Source: Ardenticatena sp. (GTDB lineage Bacteria > Chloroflexota > Anaerolineae > Ardenticatenales > Ardenticatenaceae). From it: a stretch of 64,000 nt of DNA. The DNA lies in NCBI GenBank assembly GCA_015487975.1, contig WFOS01000003.1, positions 1 through 64,000 of the forward strand, in the 5' to 3' direction. Below the pieces are notes generated by a model. The model saw only the letters and a list, made by a program, of their open reading frames with translations. It ran no database searches and was not told the DNA's origin. This document shows positions 36,611 through 44,661 of the stretch, piece after piece (positions within the stretch are counted from its first letter, which is position 1; the number at the start of each line of letters is the position of its first letter). A program made the translations under genes and the position numbers.

Positions 36611-36686
36611 TCTCGGCTGCCAGCGACTGGTGGGGTGGCTGACAGCCGAGAACGGGGGAGCGCCTGACAGCGTGCCACGCGCTCCC
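36611..36686 (-). promoter_or_regulatory. Two hairpins in the glpK-glpA intergenic region
   Basis: TCTCGGCTG (36611-36619) pairs with CAGCCGAGA (36643-36651), and GGGAGCGC (36656-36663) pairs with GCGCTCCC (36679-36686). No T-tract follows either. They may reduce readthrough, protect mRNA ends or act as operator sites; the sequence alone does not decide. Confidence 0.5.
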
Positions 36687-36694
36687 ACATGCGA

Positions 36695-38215
36695 TTAGGC
36701 GTCTTGTTCGACCCAGCCAAATGTGCGTTCCACGGCGCGTTTCCAATCGTGGTAGAGTTTTTCGCGTGTGGCTGCGTCCATGGCGGGGGTCCAGGTCTTA
36801 TCCACCTGCCAGTTTTGACGCAAATCGTCCAGGTTCGACCAGAAACCGACCGCCAGACCAGCCGCGTAGGCGGCACCCAGCGAGGTAGTTTCGGCGACTT
36901 GGGGGCGCACCACCGGCACATCGAGGATGTCGGCCTGGAATTGCATGAGCAATTCGTTGTAGACCATACCGCCGTCCACTTTCAGCGCTGCCAGATCGAC
37001 GCCGGAATCGGCTTTCATGGCATCCAGGACTTCACGGGTCTGGTAGGCGGTGGCTTCGAGTGCAGCGCGGCAGATATGCCCCTTGTTCGCGTAGCGGGTC
37101 AGCCCAACGATGACACCCCGGGCGTCGCTGCGCCAGTAGGGGGCAAACAAACCCGAGAAGGCGGGCACGAAGTAGACACCGCCATTGTCTTCGACGGTGC
37201 GAGCGTAATCTTCGATGTGGTGCGAGAAGTCGAAGAAGTCCAGGTTGTCGCGCAACCATTGCACGAGCGCCCCGGTGATGGCGATGGAGCCTTCCAGGGC
37301 GTACACAGCGGGCTCGTCACCAAATTTGTAGCAGACGGTGGTGAGCAAGCCGCTCTTGCTCGGTACGATTTCGGTGCCGGTGTTGAGCAGCATGAAGCAG
37401 CCGGTCCCATAGGTGTTCTTGGCTTCGCCCACGTCGAAGCAGGTTTGCCCCACAGTAGCGGCTTGCTGGTCACCCAGGTCGCCACAAACGGGGATTTCTG
37501 CGCCGAAGGGGCCGTTCGCGGCTGTCATACCGTAGAGACTCGGATCGCTCGATGGGCGAATCTCGGGCAGCATCTGGCGCGGGATCCCCAGAATGCGCAA
37601 CAGTTCATCGTCCCAGTCGAGTGTTTCCAGGTTCATGAGCATGGTTCGGCTGGCATTGGTGACGTCGGTGATGTGCTTACCGCCGTTGGGGCCACCGGTC
37701 AGGTTCCAGATGATCCAGGTATCGATGTTGCCGAAGAGCGCATTGCCACGTTCGGCGGCTTCGCGGACGCCTTCCACATTGTCCAGAATCCACTTGATTT
37801 TGGGGCCGGAGAAGTAGGTGGCAATAGGCAAGCCCGTTTTGCGACGGAAGAGGTCGCCCAATCCATCGCGTTCCAATTGGGTGCAGATGCGGTCGGTGCG
37901 TGTGTCTTGCCAGACGATGGCGTTGTAGTAGGGCTTGCCGGTCGTCTTGTCCCACACGACGGTTGTTTCGCGTTGGTTGGTGACGCCAATGGCCGCAAGT
38001 TGCGAGGCGTCGAGTCCCGCTTTTTGCATGGCGCCTTCGATGACGTCTTGCGTGCGTGCCCAAATTTCCAGTGGGTCATGTTCGACCCAACCGGCCTGGG
38101 GGTAGATTTGCTCGTGTTCGAGCTGGTGTTTCGCCACTTCACGGCCACTGTGGTCGAACACCATGAAGCGGGTGCTGGTGGTTCCCTGGTCGATAGCGCC
38201 TACATACTTGCTCAT
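36695..38215 (-). CDS. glpK: Glycerol kinase
   Basis: 506 residues, the typical length. The N-terminal FGGY motif [18 protein letters not shown] binds ATP phosphates. [17 protein letters not shown] and the substrate motif [12 protein letters not shown] are standard for GlpK, as are [11 protein letters not shown] and [16 protein letters not shown]. The enzyme phosphorylates glycerol in the cytoplasm to glycerol 3-phosphate, the substrate of GlpABC and of PlsY. Its start follows dhaL by 49 bp with an AAAGGAGG site. Confidence 0.96.
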   Translation of the reverse strand: MSKYVGAIDQGTTSTRFMVFDHSGREVAKHQLEHEQIYPQAGWVEHDPLEIWARTQDVIEGAMQKAGLDASQLAAIGVTNQRETTVVWDKTTGKPYYNAIVWQDTRTDRICTQLERDGLGDLFRRKTGLPIATYFSGPKIKWILDNVEGVREAAERGNALFGNIDTWIIWNLTGGPNGGKHITDVTNASRTMLMNLETLDWDDELLRILGIPRQMLPEIRPSSDPSLYGMTAANGPFGAEIPVCGDLGDQQAATVGQTCFDVGEAKNTYGTGCFMLLNTGTEIVPSKSGLLTTVCYKFGDEPAVYALEGSIAITGALVQWLRDNLDFFDFSHHIEDYARTVEDNGGVYFVPAFSGLFAPYWRSDARGVIVGLTRYANKGHICRAALEATAYQTREVLDAMKADSGVDLAALKVDGGMVYNELLMQFQADILDVPVVRPQVAETTSLGAAYAAGLAVGFWSNLDDLRQNWQVDKTWTPAMDAATREKLYHDWKRAVERTFGWVEQDA

Positions 38216-38264
38216 GCTGACCTCCTTTGGTCTGCAAACTGGTGGAAAGGGTTGATATCAGTCG

Positions 38265-38903
38265 TCATTCGTCTGCCTTGAGCGTATCGCGAAGTGCGGC
38301 CAGAATCAGGTAGGACGATGTCGCACCGGGGTCCTGGTGGCCGGCACTGCGATCACCCAGGTAGCTGGCGCGGCCTTTGCGTGCGACGAGCGGGATGGTG
38401 GATTTCATCCCTTCTTCGGCGGCGGCAACCATGCGGTCGAGTGCGTCATCGAAGTGGTGCCCGGCGGTCAGCGCGTTGCCCAGCGTGCGGATGGCGGGCG
38501 CGAGTGTGTCGACCATGGTTTTGTCGCCGACTTCGGCCTTACCGCGTTGCATCACGCCGTCCAGTCCGGCGGCCAGCATGGTGTGGACGTCTTCGGGCGA
38601 GAGTTCTTCCTTGCCGGCCACAGCCATGCCCATGCGCATGAAGAAGGTGCCGTAGAGCGGTCCCCCGGCGCCCCCCACACTTGAAAGCAGCGCCATGCCC
38701 GTTGTTTTGAGGATGGTGCCGATGTCTTTGTCTTCCACAGTGGGCAGTTGGCTCATCACACGCTGAAAACCACGGTCCATGTTGATGCCGTGGTCGGCAT
38801 CCCCGATGGCAGCGTCGAGTTCGGTGAGGTACGTTTTGTTTTCGGCCAGCACAGTGGCAATGTTGCGCAACCATGCGAGCACGTCGGTTTTGGTCAACGT
38901 CAT
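38265..38903 (-). CDS. dhaL: Dihydroxyacetone kinase ADP-binding subunit DhaL
   Basis: 212 residues from the ATG at 38903 (AAAAGGAG upstream), normal for DhaL. The Mg-ADP-binding aspartates are in ELDAAIGDADHGINMDRG (D30, D35, D37). The GGAGGPLYGTFFMRMG loop and the C-terminal ARKGRASYLGDRSAGHQDPGA-type segment are typical. The bound ADP is phosphorylated by DhaM and passes phosphate to dihydroxyacetone held by DhaK. It follows dhaK by 14 bp. Confidence 0.95.
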   Translation of the reverse strand: MTLTKTDVLAWLRNIATVLAENKTYLTELDAAIGDADHGINMDRGFQRVMSQLPTVEDKDIGTILKTTGMALLSSVGGAGGPLYGTFFMRMGMAVAGKEELSPEDVHTMLAAGLDGVMQRGKAEVGDKTMVDTLAPAIRTLGNALTAGHHFDDALDRMVAAAEEGMKSTIPLVARKGRASYLGDRSAGHQDPGATSSYLILAALRDTLKADE

Positions 38904-38917
38904 GGTCGGGCTCCTTT

Positions 38918-40024
38918 TCACGCAAGTGGTTGGCTCAATGCTGCTGTGCTCCCAGCGCCCCAGCGCAGTGCGGGTGTATTGACGGGGGCATCCCACAAGC
39001 GGATCATCTCGTCGTCCATGCGCAACAGCGTAATCGAGACGCCTTGCATTTCCAGCGACGTGATATACGCGCCCACCAGATTGCGCACGATGCGCAGCCC
39101 CTTCTTTTCGCAAATTTCGTGCAGTTTGCGATAGACGATGTAGAGTTCGGAAACGGGGGTGCCGCCCATACTGTTGACGAAGGCGAGCACATTGTCGCCC
39201 GGCTGGAAAGGTGGATCGGTCAATTCGACTTCGATCCAGGTGCCCTTTTCCATGTCGAATTCGCGCACCGTGCGGGTGTAGGCCTCATCTTCGATGATGG
39301 CGAGCGCGAGCATTTCGGTAATTTCGTCGGCACTTTTGAGTGGCATACGTTCGCGTCCTGGTTCGCCATGGATCCCGATGCCGATTTCCATTTCGTCGTC
39401 GCCCAGCTCGAACGTGGGTGAGCCTTTGGCGGGCACCGTACACGAGGTGAGTGCCATGCCCATGCTGCGCCCATTGATGTTGACGCGGCGGCAGAGGTCG
39501 GCCAGGGCTTTCAGGTCGCGCCCTTCTTCGGCAGCCGCGCCGACGATTTTTTCGGCGAGCACGGTTGTCCCGACGCCGCGGCGCCCGGCCGTGTAGAGGC
39601 TATCTTTCACGGCGACATCGTCGTCGATGAGGATGTTTTGCACGGGAATACCTTCGGATGCGGCCAGTTCTGCCGCCATTTCGAAGTTCATCACGTCGCC
39701 CGTGTAGTTTTTGACGATGTAGAGCACCCCTGCACCACTGTTGACGGTGCGGGCGGCTTCGAGCATTTGGTCGGGTGTGGGGGATGTGAAGACTTCGCCG
39801 GGGCAGGCGGCATCGAGCATGCCGACGCCTACGAACCCGCCGTGCATCGGTTCGTGGCCGCTTCCACCGCCGGAGATGACGGCGACTTTGTTTGCCACGG
39901 GGGCATTGGCGCGATAGACGAACGTGGGGTCGAAGTGGACACGGATGAGATCACTGTGTGCCAGTGCCATGCCTTCCAGGCTTTCGCGCACCACATTTTC
40001 GACCTTGTTGATGAGTTTTTTCAT
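38918..40024 (-). CDS. dhaK: Dihydroxyacetone kinase substrate-binding subunit DhaK
   Basis: 368 residues from the ATG at 40024, which follows AGGAGG. The substrate-binding histidine sits in GIGIHGEPG (H219), and the catalytic pair H57 (SGGGSGHEP) and D110 (NYTGDVMNF) match E. coli positions shifted by one. DhaK binds dihydroxyacetone covalently as a hemiaminal and accepts phosphate from DhaL-ADP. With DhaL and the EI-containing DhaM it forms the PEP-dependent DHA kinase. The gene follows glpF. Confidence 0.95.
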   Translation of the reverse strand: MKKLINKVENVVRESLEGMALAHSDLIRVHFDPTFVYRANAPVANKVAVISGGGSGHEPMHGGFVGVGMLDAACPGEVFTSPTPDQMLEAARTVNSGAGVLYIVKNYTGDVMNFEMAAELAASEGIPVQNILIDDDVAVKDSLYTAGRRGVGTTVLAEKIVGAAAEEGRDLKALADLCRRVNINGRSMGMALTSCTVPAKGSPTFELGDDEMEIGIGIHGEPGRERMPLKSADEITEMLALAIIEDEAYTRTVREFDMEKGTWIEVELTDPPFQPGDNVLAFVNSMGGTPVSELYIVYRKLHEICEKKGLRIVRNLVGAYITSLEMQGVSITLLRMDDEMIRLWDAPVNTPALRWGAGSTAALSQPLA

Positions 40025-40119
40025 GGGGGCCTCCTGTACGGGTATATGAATTGATGATGCTCGCGCACGCCCCTTCAGACAGGAATGTGGAAGGGGCGTG
40101 CTTTGGGAAGGGGGAAGGA

Positions 40120-40833
40120 TTATGGCCAGAAAATAGTGTAGAACAGTGCACCAATCACCCCGCCGACAATGGGGGCAACCACGGGAATCCAACCATATTC
40201 CCAATCGGAATCGCCTTTGCCGGGGATGGGCAAGAGTTGGTGGGCAATGCGCGGTCCCAGGTCGCGGGCGGGGTTGATGGCGTAGCCAGTTGGCCCGCCG
40301 AGCGAGAGCCCGATGCTCCACACCAGGAAGCCGACCAAGAGTGGGCCCAGTCCGCTGCTGAGATTGTTGTGCGTATCCAAAATCCAGAGTACGCCACCGA
40401 CGAGTACAGCGGTTCCGATGACTTCTGTCAAGAAGTTGGCGGCGGTGTTGCGGATGGCAGGCCCAGTCGAGAAGACGGCCAGTTTGGCGCCGGGGTCTTC
40501 GGTGGCTTCCCAGTGGGGGAGATACGCCAGCCAGACGATGACCGCGCCGATGAAGGCACCGACGGTTTGCGCGATGATGTAGCCTGGGACTTGCGCCCAA
40601 CTGAATTTGCCAATCGCCGCAAGGCCAACTGTTACCGCTGGGTTGATGTGTGCGCCGCTAATCCACCCTACCGCATAGACGGCCACGGCGACTGCCAACC
40701 CCCAGCCTGTGGTGATCACGATCCAGCCAGAATTTTGCCCCTTGGATTTGTTGAGTACCACGTTGGCAACGACCCCATCCCCGAGAATGATGAGAATCAT
40801 GGTGCCAATCAATTCGGCCAGATAGACGTTCAT
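40120..40833 (-). CDS. glpF: Glycerol facilitator (aquaglyceroporin)
   Basis: 237 residues from the ATG at 40833 with GGAGG upstream. Six membrane segments and both pore motifs are present: [10 protein letters not shown] (NPA at 64-66) and [13 protein letters not shown]. The aspartate after the second NPAR marks glycerol facilitators rather than water-only aquaporins. It brings glycerol into the cell by facilitated diffusion. It is the first gene of the glycerol operon, with the control region 40834-41107 just upstream. Confidence 0.94.
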   Translation of the reverse strand: MNVYLAELIGTMILIILGDGVVANVVLNKSKGQNSGWIVITTGWGLAVAVAVYAVGWISGAHINPAVTVGLAAIGKFSWAQVPGYIIAQTVGAFIGAVIVWLAYLPHWEATEDPGAKLAVFSTGPAIRNTAANFLTEVIGTAVLVGGVLWILDTHNNLSSGLGPLLVGFLVWSIGLSLGGPTGYAINPARDLGPRIAHQLLPIPGKGDSDWEYGWIPVVAPIVGGVIGALFYTIFWP

Positions 40834-41054
40834 GAGAACCCTCCTCCATACATTCGTGGTTGGTTGGTGGCACGACAAGCATCGTGGCATGTGTGTGCAG
40901 CCAACGACGTCGTTGGCTGAATGGCGGCATCACCCCCTTTCGCATTTGGTGGCAGGGCGTAGAGTGGTTGTTGATGCGGCAATACAATGAGGACGACCAG
41001 TACATACACGAGTGTACGCTATCAGGCGGAAAATAGCGAGTATTTTCGTTTGAT

Positions 41055-41103
41055 TGTTTCACATTGAAACAGTTTTGTGGAAGGGTTGTTTCAATGTGAA
41101 ACA
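41055..41103. promoter_or_regulatory. Paired operator-like sites upstream of the glycerol operon
   Basis: TGTTTCACATTGAAACA (41055-41071) and TGTTTCAATGTGAAACA (41087-41103) are 17-bp near-palindromes and exact reverse complements of each other, spaced 32 bp (about three helical turns). They lie 222-270 bp upstream of glpF. TGTTTCA-N3-TGAAACA is the type of site bound by AcoR/DhaR-family activators as I recall it. DhaR, encoded next door, is the probable ligand. A possible minus-strand -10 (TACACT, 41011-41016) lacks a good -35, as expected of an activator-dependent promoter. Confidence 0.75.
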
Positions 41104-41107
41104 GGTG

Positions 41108-43090
41108 TTACGATCGCGATGGTGTGCGAAATTGGTTCGGATCGATGCCGTACTGTTTCATCCGCCGCCAGAGCGTGGTACGGCTGATACCAAGTTGCAC
41201 CGCCATGCGTGAGACGTTGCCGCGGCAGGCCCAACCGGCACGGACAATGGCTTCGCGTTCCAAGTCGGCGAGCGAAGTGGGCGGAAACGGGCTGGTTACC
41301 GGTTCGGCTGGATGGTGTGGTGTTGCGTGGTGCAGGTACGAAGGGACATCTTGCGGGCGGATGAGAGAACGGTCGTTGGTGAGAATGATACGTTCCAGAA
41401 CCGATTCGAGTTCGCGGATGTTGCCCGGCCAGTCGTAGCGGCAGAGGATCGCCATGGCGTCGGGGGCGATATGGACGCGGCGCTGGGTGTGCCGCCCGAT
41501 GCGACTGGCCGTGCGTTCGATCAGCGTTTCCAGGTCTTCACGTCGTTCGCGCAAGGGGGGCACAGTGATGCGAAAGGCGTTGAAGCGATAGAGCAGGTCG
41601 GCGTGGAAGTGACCGGCACGTACCAACTCGTCCAGGTCGGCAGTGGTGGAAGCGATGATGCGAACGTCCACAGGGATGGCGCGTGTGCCAGCAAGCCGCA
41701 TCACCATACCGCTGTCGATCACATGGAGCAGGGCGCTTTGCATTTCCAGCGAAAGGTATTCGATGTCCGTCAGCAGAAGTGTCCCCCCATCGGCCAGTTC
41801 GAATTTGCTGGGGCGGCTATTGTCGGTGCTCTGGTCGATCCCCAGGAACTCGGGCACCATCAACTCGTGGGGGATGGTGCGGCAATGAACGGTGATGAAT
41901 GCCCCATTGGCGCGGGGACTGCTGTTGTGGATGGCGGCTGCCAGTGAGCTTTTGCCTGTGCCGCTTTCACCATGCAGAAGCACCGGCGCACGACCGCGGG
42001 CTGCCTGACGTGCCAACCGTATGACCCGACGCGAGGCTGGTGAAAAGGCGGGAATATCGTCGAGGGTGATGGTGGTGGGCATGTTGACGATGCGGTGCAC
42101 CAGGTTGCGTACACGCTTCACTGGGCGAATGGTCGCCAGGTAGCCCAGGCAGTATGGCCCGTGATGGATGGGGTGGAAACAAAGCATGACATCGAAACTG
42201 CGTTGTCCAACCCATAACGTCACTTCCGCATCGAGCAAGGTACGCTTTTCCTGTTGTGCTTGCTGCACCAGTGGTGGCAGTTGCACCACATCGGACAAAG
42301 GGCGACCACGGGCGTGCTCGGGGGAAATCCCCAGCAGGTCGCCTGCGCGTTCGTTCATGTGTGTGATATGCCCTTGGGGATTCCACGAAATGACACCATC
42401 GGAAATGGCGCGGAACACACTTTGCAGCTCGGTCAGGTGGCGGTTGGCCGTGGCGAGATAGTAATCGGTGTGCAGCTGATTGTGAATCGCCCTGGTGGTG
42501 GCCATGACAGTGGCCAGCGTGTGGGCGTTGTAGCGATCGAGCGGCCCGATCATGGCAAATGTGCCCAACACATGGCCGCTCACATCGTGAATGGGCGCTG
42601 CTGCGGTGGTGAGCGTATGGAAGGCTTGCAAGTAATGCCCGGCTCCGACCACTTCGATCGGCATGGCATCGAGTAGCGCGAGCGCAATGGCGTTCGTGCC
42701 GGCTGCCCCCTCGCTCCAATAGGCGCCGGGGCGCACCTGGTAGGCGGACATGGCACGTTTTGCGTCTGGATCCCCCAACACTTCCAGCACACAGCCGGTG
42801 CTGTCGGTCAACACCAGCACAAAGCCTGCCCCTTCACTGAATTGGAGCACATCTTCCAGGCAGGGGCGGGCGGTTGCCAGCATGTCAAACAGGTTCAATC
42901 GCACGTGTTCCAGCATCTCTTCGCGAGCCTGTGGAAGGCGAGGGGGGCGAAAAGGCGCGAGACGCAAGGAACACCGTTGCCACGAGCGGTAAATGGGCTG
43001 GGGGACATGCGCTCGGTGGGCTTCATCGAGCGCCCCCGTAGTGACGAATTGCCGCCAACAGGTTTTCAAACGTGAGGCGTCGGGTGGCAT
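41108..43090 (-). CDS. dhaR: DhaR/AcoR-like transcriptional activator (GAF-PAS-AAA+-Fis)
   Basis: 660 residues. An N-terminal GAF-like sensor has PGAYWSEGAAGTNAIALAL, a motif found in AcoR/DhaR. A PAS domain follows (FRAISDGVISWNPQGHITHM). The AAA+ domain has Walker A LLHGESGTGKSSLA and GGTLLLTDIEYL in place of the usual Walker B, ending YDWPGNIRELESVLER. A Fis-type HTH closes the protein (RMAVQLGISRTTLWRRMKQYG). The GAFTGA loop needed for contact with sigma-54 is missing: the region after HCRTIPHELMVPEFLG has no such sequence. It therefore probably works with a sigma-70-type holoenzyme. It sits upstream of glpF on the same strand, with two operator-like sites between. Confidence 0.9.
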   Translation of the reverse strand: MPPDASRLKTCWRQFVTTGALDEAHRAHVPQPIYRSWQRCSLRLAPFRPPRLPQAREEMLEHVRLNLFDMLATARPCLEDVLQFSEGAGFVLVLTDSTGCVLEVLGDPDAKRAMSAYQVRPGAYWSEGAAGTNAIALALLDAMPIEVVGAGHYLQAFHTLTTAAAPIHDVSGHVLGTFAMIGPLDRYNAHTLATVMATTRAIHNQLHTDYYLATANRHLTELQSVFRAISDGVISWNPQGHITHMNERAGDLLGISPEHARGRPLSDVVQLPPLVQQAQQEKRTLLDAEVTLWVGQRSFDVMLCFHPIHHGPYCLGYLATIRPVKRVRNLVHRIVNMPTTITLDDIPAFSPASRRVIRLARQAARGRAPVLLHGESGTGKSSLAAAIHNSSPRANGAFITVHCRTIPHELMVPEFLGIDQSTDNSRPSKFELADGGTLLLTDIEYLSLEMQSALLHVIDSGMVMRLAGTRAIPVDVRIIASTTADLDELVRAGHFHADLLYRFNAFRITVPPLRERREDLETLIERTASRIGRHTQRRVHIAPDAMAILCRYDWPGNIRELESVLERIILTNDRSLIRPQDVPSYLHHATPHHPAEPVTSPFPPTSLADLEREAIVRAGWACRGNVSRMAVQLGISRTTLWRRMKQYGIDPNQFRTPSRS

Positions 43091-43124
43091 ATGCCTGTCC
43101 TTGTGTGGTGAGTGGGGATGGCGA

Positions 43125-43152
43125 AACGCCCGTGAGTCAACTCACGGGCGTT
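43125..43152 (-). terminator. Terminator overlapping the plsY stop codon
   Basis: AACGCCCGTGAGT pairs perfectly with ACTCACGGGCGTT around a 2-nt centre. The plsY TGA (43137-43139) lies at the top of the stem, so the hairpin includes the last plsY codons. It separates plsY from dhaR, whose start is 35 bp away. On the minus strand only three T residues follow. Confidence 0.7.
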
Positions 43153-43757
43153 TTGTTGCGTTCTCCGATGCGGCGTTCTGTGCCGTTCAAAATCCGCTTG
43201 ATATTCGGGCGAAGCGCCCACGTGACGACGAGCGCCTGACCAATCGCATAGAGCCAGTACTCACGAGCGAACAAGAGCGCCGTCACCAATCCTGTCCACG
43301 AAACGACGAGCGAAGCAAGCGAGGCCATGCGCCAGAGATAGAGCGAAAGCAGCCCCAAGAGCCCCGCCGGAACGAACATGGTGGCTGAAAGGGTCGCCAT
43401 GACTCCGAGATTCGGCATTGTCCCTGCACCACCTTTGAATTTGAGGAACACCGACCAGTTGTGCCCGATAACAGCAAACAGGCCAGCCAATTGTGCTGCC
43501 ATTTCGTTGTCGGTGATGAGTGTACGCACGAGAAGAACCGCCACGATCCCCTTGATTGCGTCGGTGATGGCTGTCAAAATGCCCGCTTTGGGGCCAGCGG
43601 CACGGTACACGTTCGTGCCACCTGTGCGGCCACTGCCAACTGTACGGGGATCGACACCGAAAATGTAGCGACCAATCAGCACACCATTCGGGATTGAACC
43701 AACAAGATAGCCAATGAGTATGGCGATGATGAGTGTCACAGGCAACTCCCCCTTCAC
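43137..43757 (-). CDS. plsY: Acyl-phosphate:glycerol-3-phosphate acyltransferase PlsY
   Basis: 206 residues from a GTG at 43757. The multi-pass membrane protein has the family motifs GYLVGSIPNGVLIGR, GSGRTGGTNVYRAAGPKAG and the glycine/lysine loop FLKFKGGAGT. It transfers the acyl group of acyl-phosphate to sn-glycerol 3-phosphate, the first step of phospholipid synthesis in the inner membrane. Its neighbourhood with the glycerol regulon is sensible because both share glycerol 3-phosphate, but it is a separate unit with its own terminator. Confidence 0.94.
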   Translation of the reverse strand: MKGELPVTLIIAILIGYLVGSIPNGVLIGRYIFGVDPRTVGSGRTGGTNVYRAAGPKAGILTAITDAIKGIVAVLLVRTLITDNEMAAQLAGLFAVIGHNWSVFLKFKGGAGTMPNLGVMATLSATMFVPAGLLGLLSLYLWRMASLASLVVSWTGLVTALLFAREYWLYAIGQALVVTWALRPNIKRILNGTERRIGERNKTPVS

Positions 43758-43878
43758 AACGTTGTGATACCGTCTGCCATTGACAAAAACCCGTTCGCCT
43801 GGGAAGGGTTACGCGACTGTTGGATTGGGCGCATGTGTGGGTGTTCGATGGCGATTGTACAAGTCGCCCCAGAACGTG

Positions 43879-44484
43879 TCAACGCTCGTCTGGTGTTGTC
43901 TGACGTGCCAGCCAGAGCATGCCCAGCGTGAGAATGGTCGTCATGAGCACTTGTTCCCACTGCAAGATGCGCAAATCGACACCGGCTGGCACGGTGGGCG
44001 CAATACCGCGCCAGTAGTCCAGGTAATCATTCAGCCCAAACCAGGCGGCTGCCAGAAGCACCTGCTCTGGCCGTGGGCGATAGAACAGCAACAAACTCAC
44101 CCCCATGAGCACCATCGCACTGTGGGTAAAGGTCATCGTGATACTTTCCAGCGTGAACCAACCTGGCCCACGCCACCAAAGGATCCAAAAGAGCACGGTC
44201 CACAAACCATACTTCACGTTGCTAAACACTGCCCAGGTCGCAGCCATTTGCGCCCCCCACTGCGTCGGGCGGCGGCGAATCCACGGCAGGGCAATCGCAA
44301 ACCCCAGAACCGAGAGGGGCGAATCGACCAGCCATGGCCAGAGATGCGGTGGGACAATGCGCATTTGTGGCCCGTACCAGTAGATTGTGCCAATGAGGAA
44401 GCCCAGCACGTTGATGACGACCAGTGCCGTTTCGATGCGTCGATCACTCAGCAGCCGTCGGGCGAAGGTAAAGATGGCTGACAT
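43879..44484 (-). CDS. DUF1405 membrane protein
   Basis: 201 residues from the ATG at 44484. Six or more hydrophobic segments and the arrangement IYWYGPQMRIVPPHLWPWLVDSPL, FSNVKYGLWTVLFWILWW and WFGLNDYLDYWRG are typical of the DUF1405 (YpjA-like) family. It is an integral membrane protein of unknown function. The gene stands alone between plsY (same strand) and the divergent molybdopterin hydroxylase gene. Confidence 0.85.
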   Translation of the reverse strand: MSAIFTFARRLLSDRRIETALVVINVLGFLIGTIYWYGPQMRIVPPHLWPWLVDSPLSVLGFAIALPWIRRRPTQWGAQMAATWAVFSNVKYGLWTVLFWILWWRGPGWFTLESITMTFTHSAMVLMGVSLLLFYRPRPEQVLLAAAWFGLNDYLDYWRGIAPTVPAGVDLRILQWEQVLMTTILTLGMLWLARQTTPDER

Positions 44485-44581
44485 GGCGCAATGCTCCCTG
44501 TGTGGTATGGTGACGCAAAGATAGCACGCCCTGCCATTTGGACAAGATGCTGCCTGTACTGTGGCTCTGTTGCAGGGGATA

Positions 44582-44610
44582 TTTTCTTCCTCGCCACCTT
44601 GCTTTATAAT
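44582..44610 (+). promoter_or_regulatory. Candidate promoter of the molybdopterin hydroxylase operon
   Basis: A perfect TATAAT (44605-44610) with a weak TTTTCT at 17 bp (44582-44587), 51 bp before the start codon. Confidence 0.5.
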
Positions 44611-44661
44611 GAGCCTCGCTAACTGTATGACGAACCGGACAACTTTGCATGGAGGCAACCC

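Noticed and set aside
36689-38281. 530-codon plus-strand frame opposite glpK
   Set aside because: Shadow of glpK; composition fits third-position bias of the opposite strand.
41108-43090. Sigma-54-dependent activator by general family resemblance
   Set aside because: The GAFTGA loop is absent and no -24/-12 promoter is seen, so sigma-54 dependence is not claimed.
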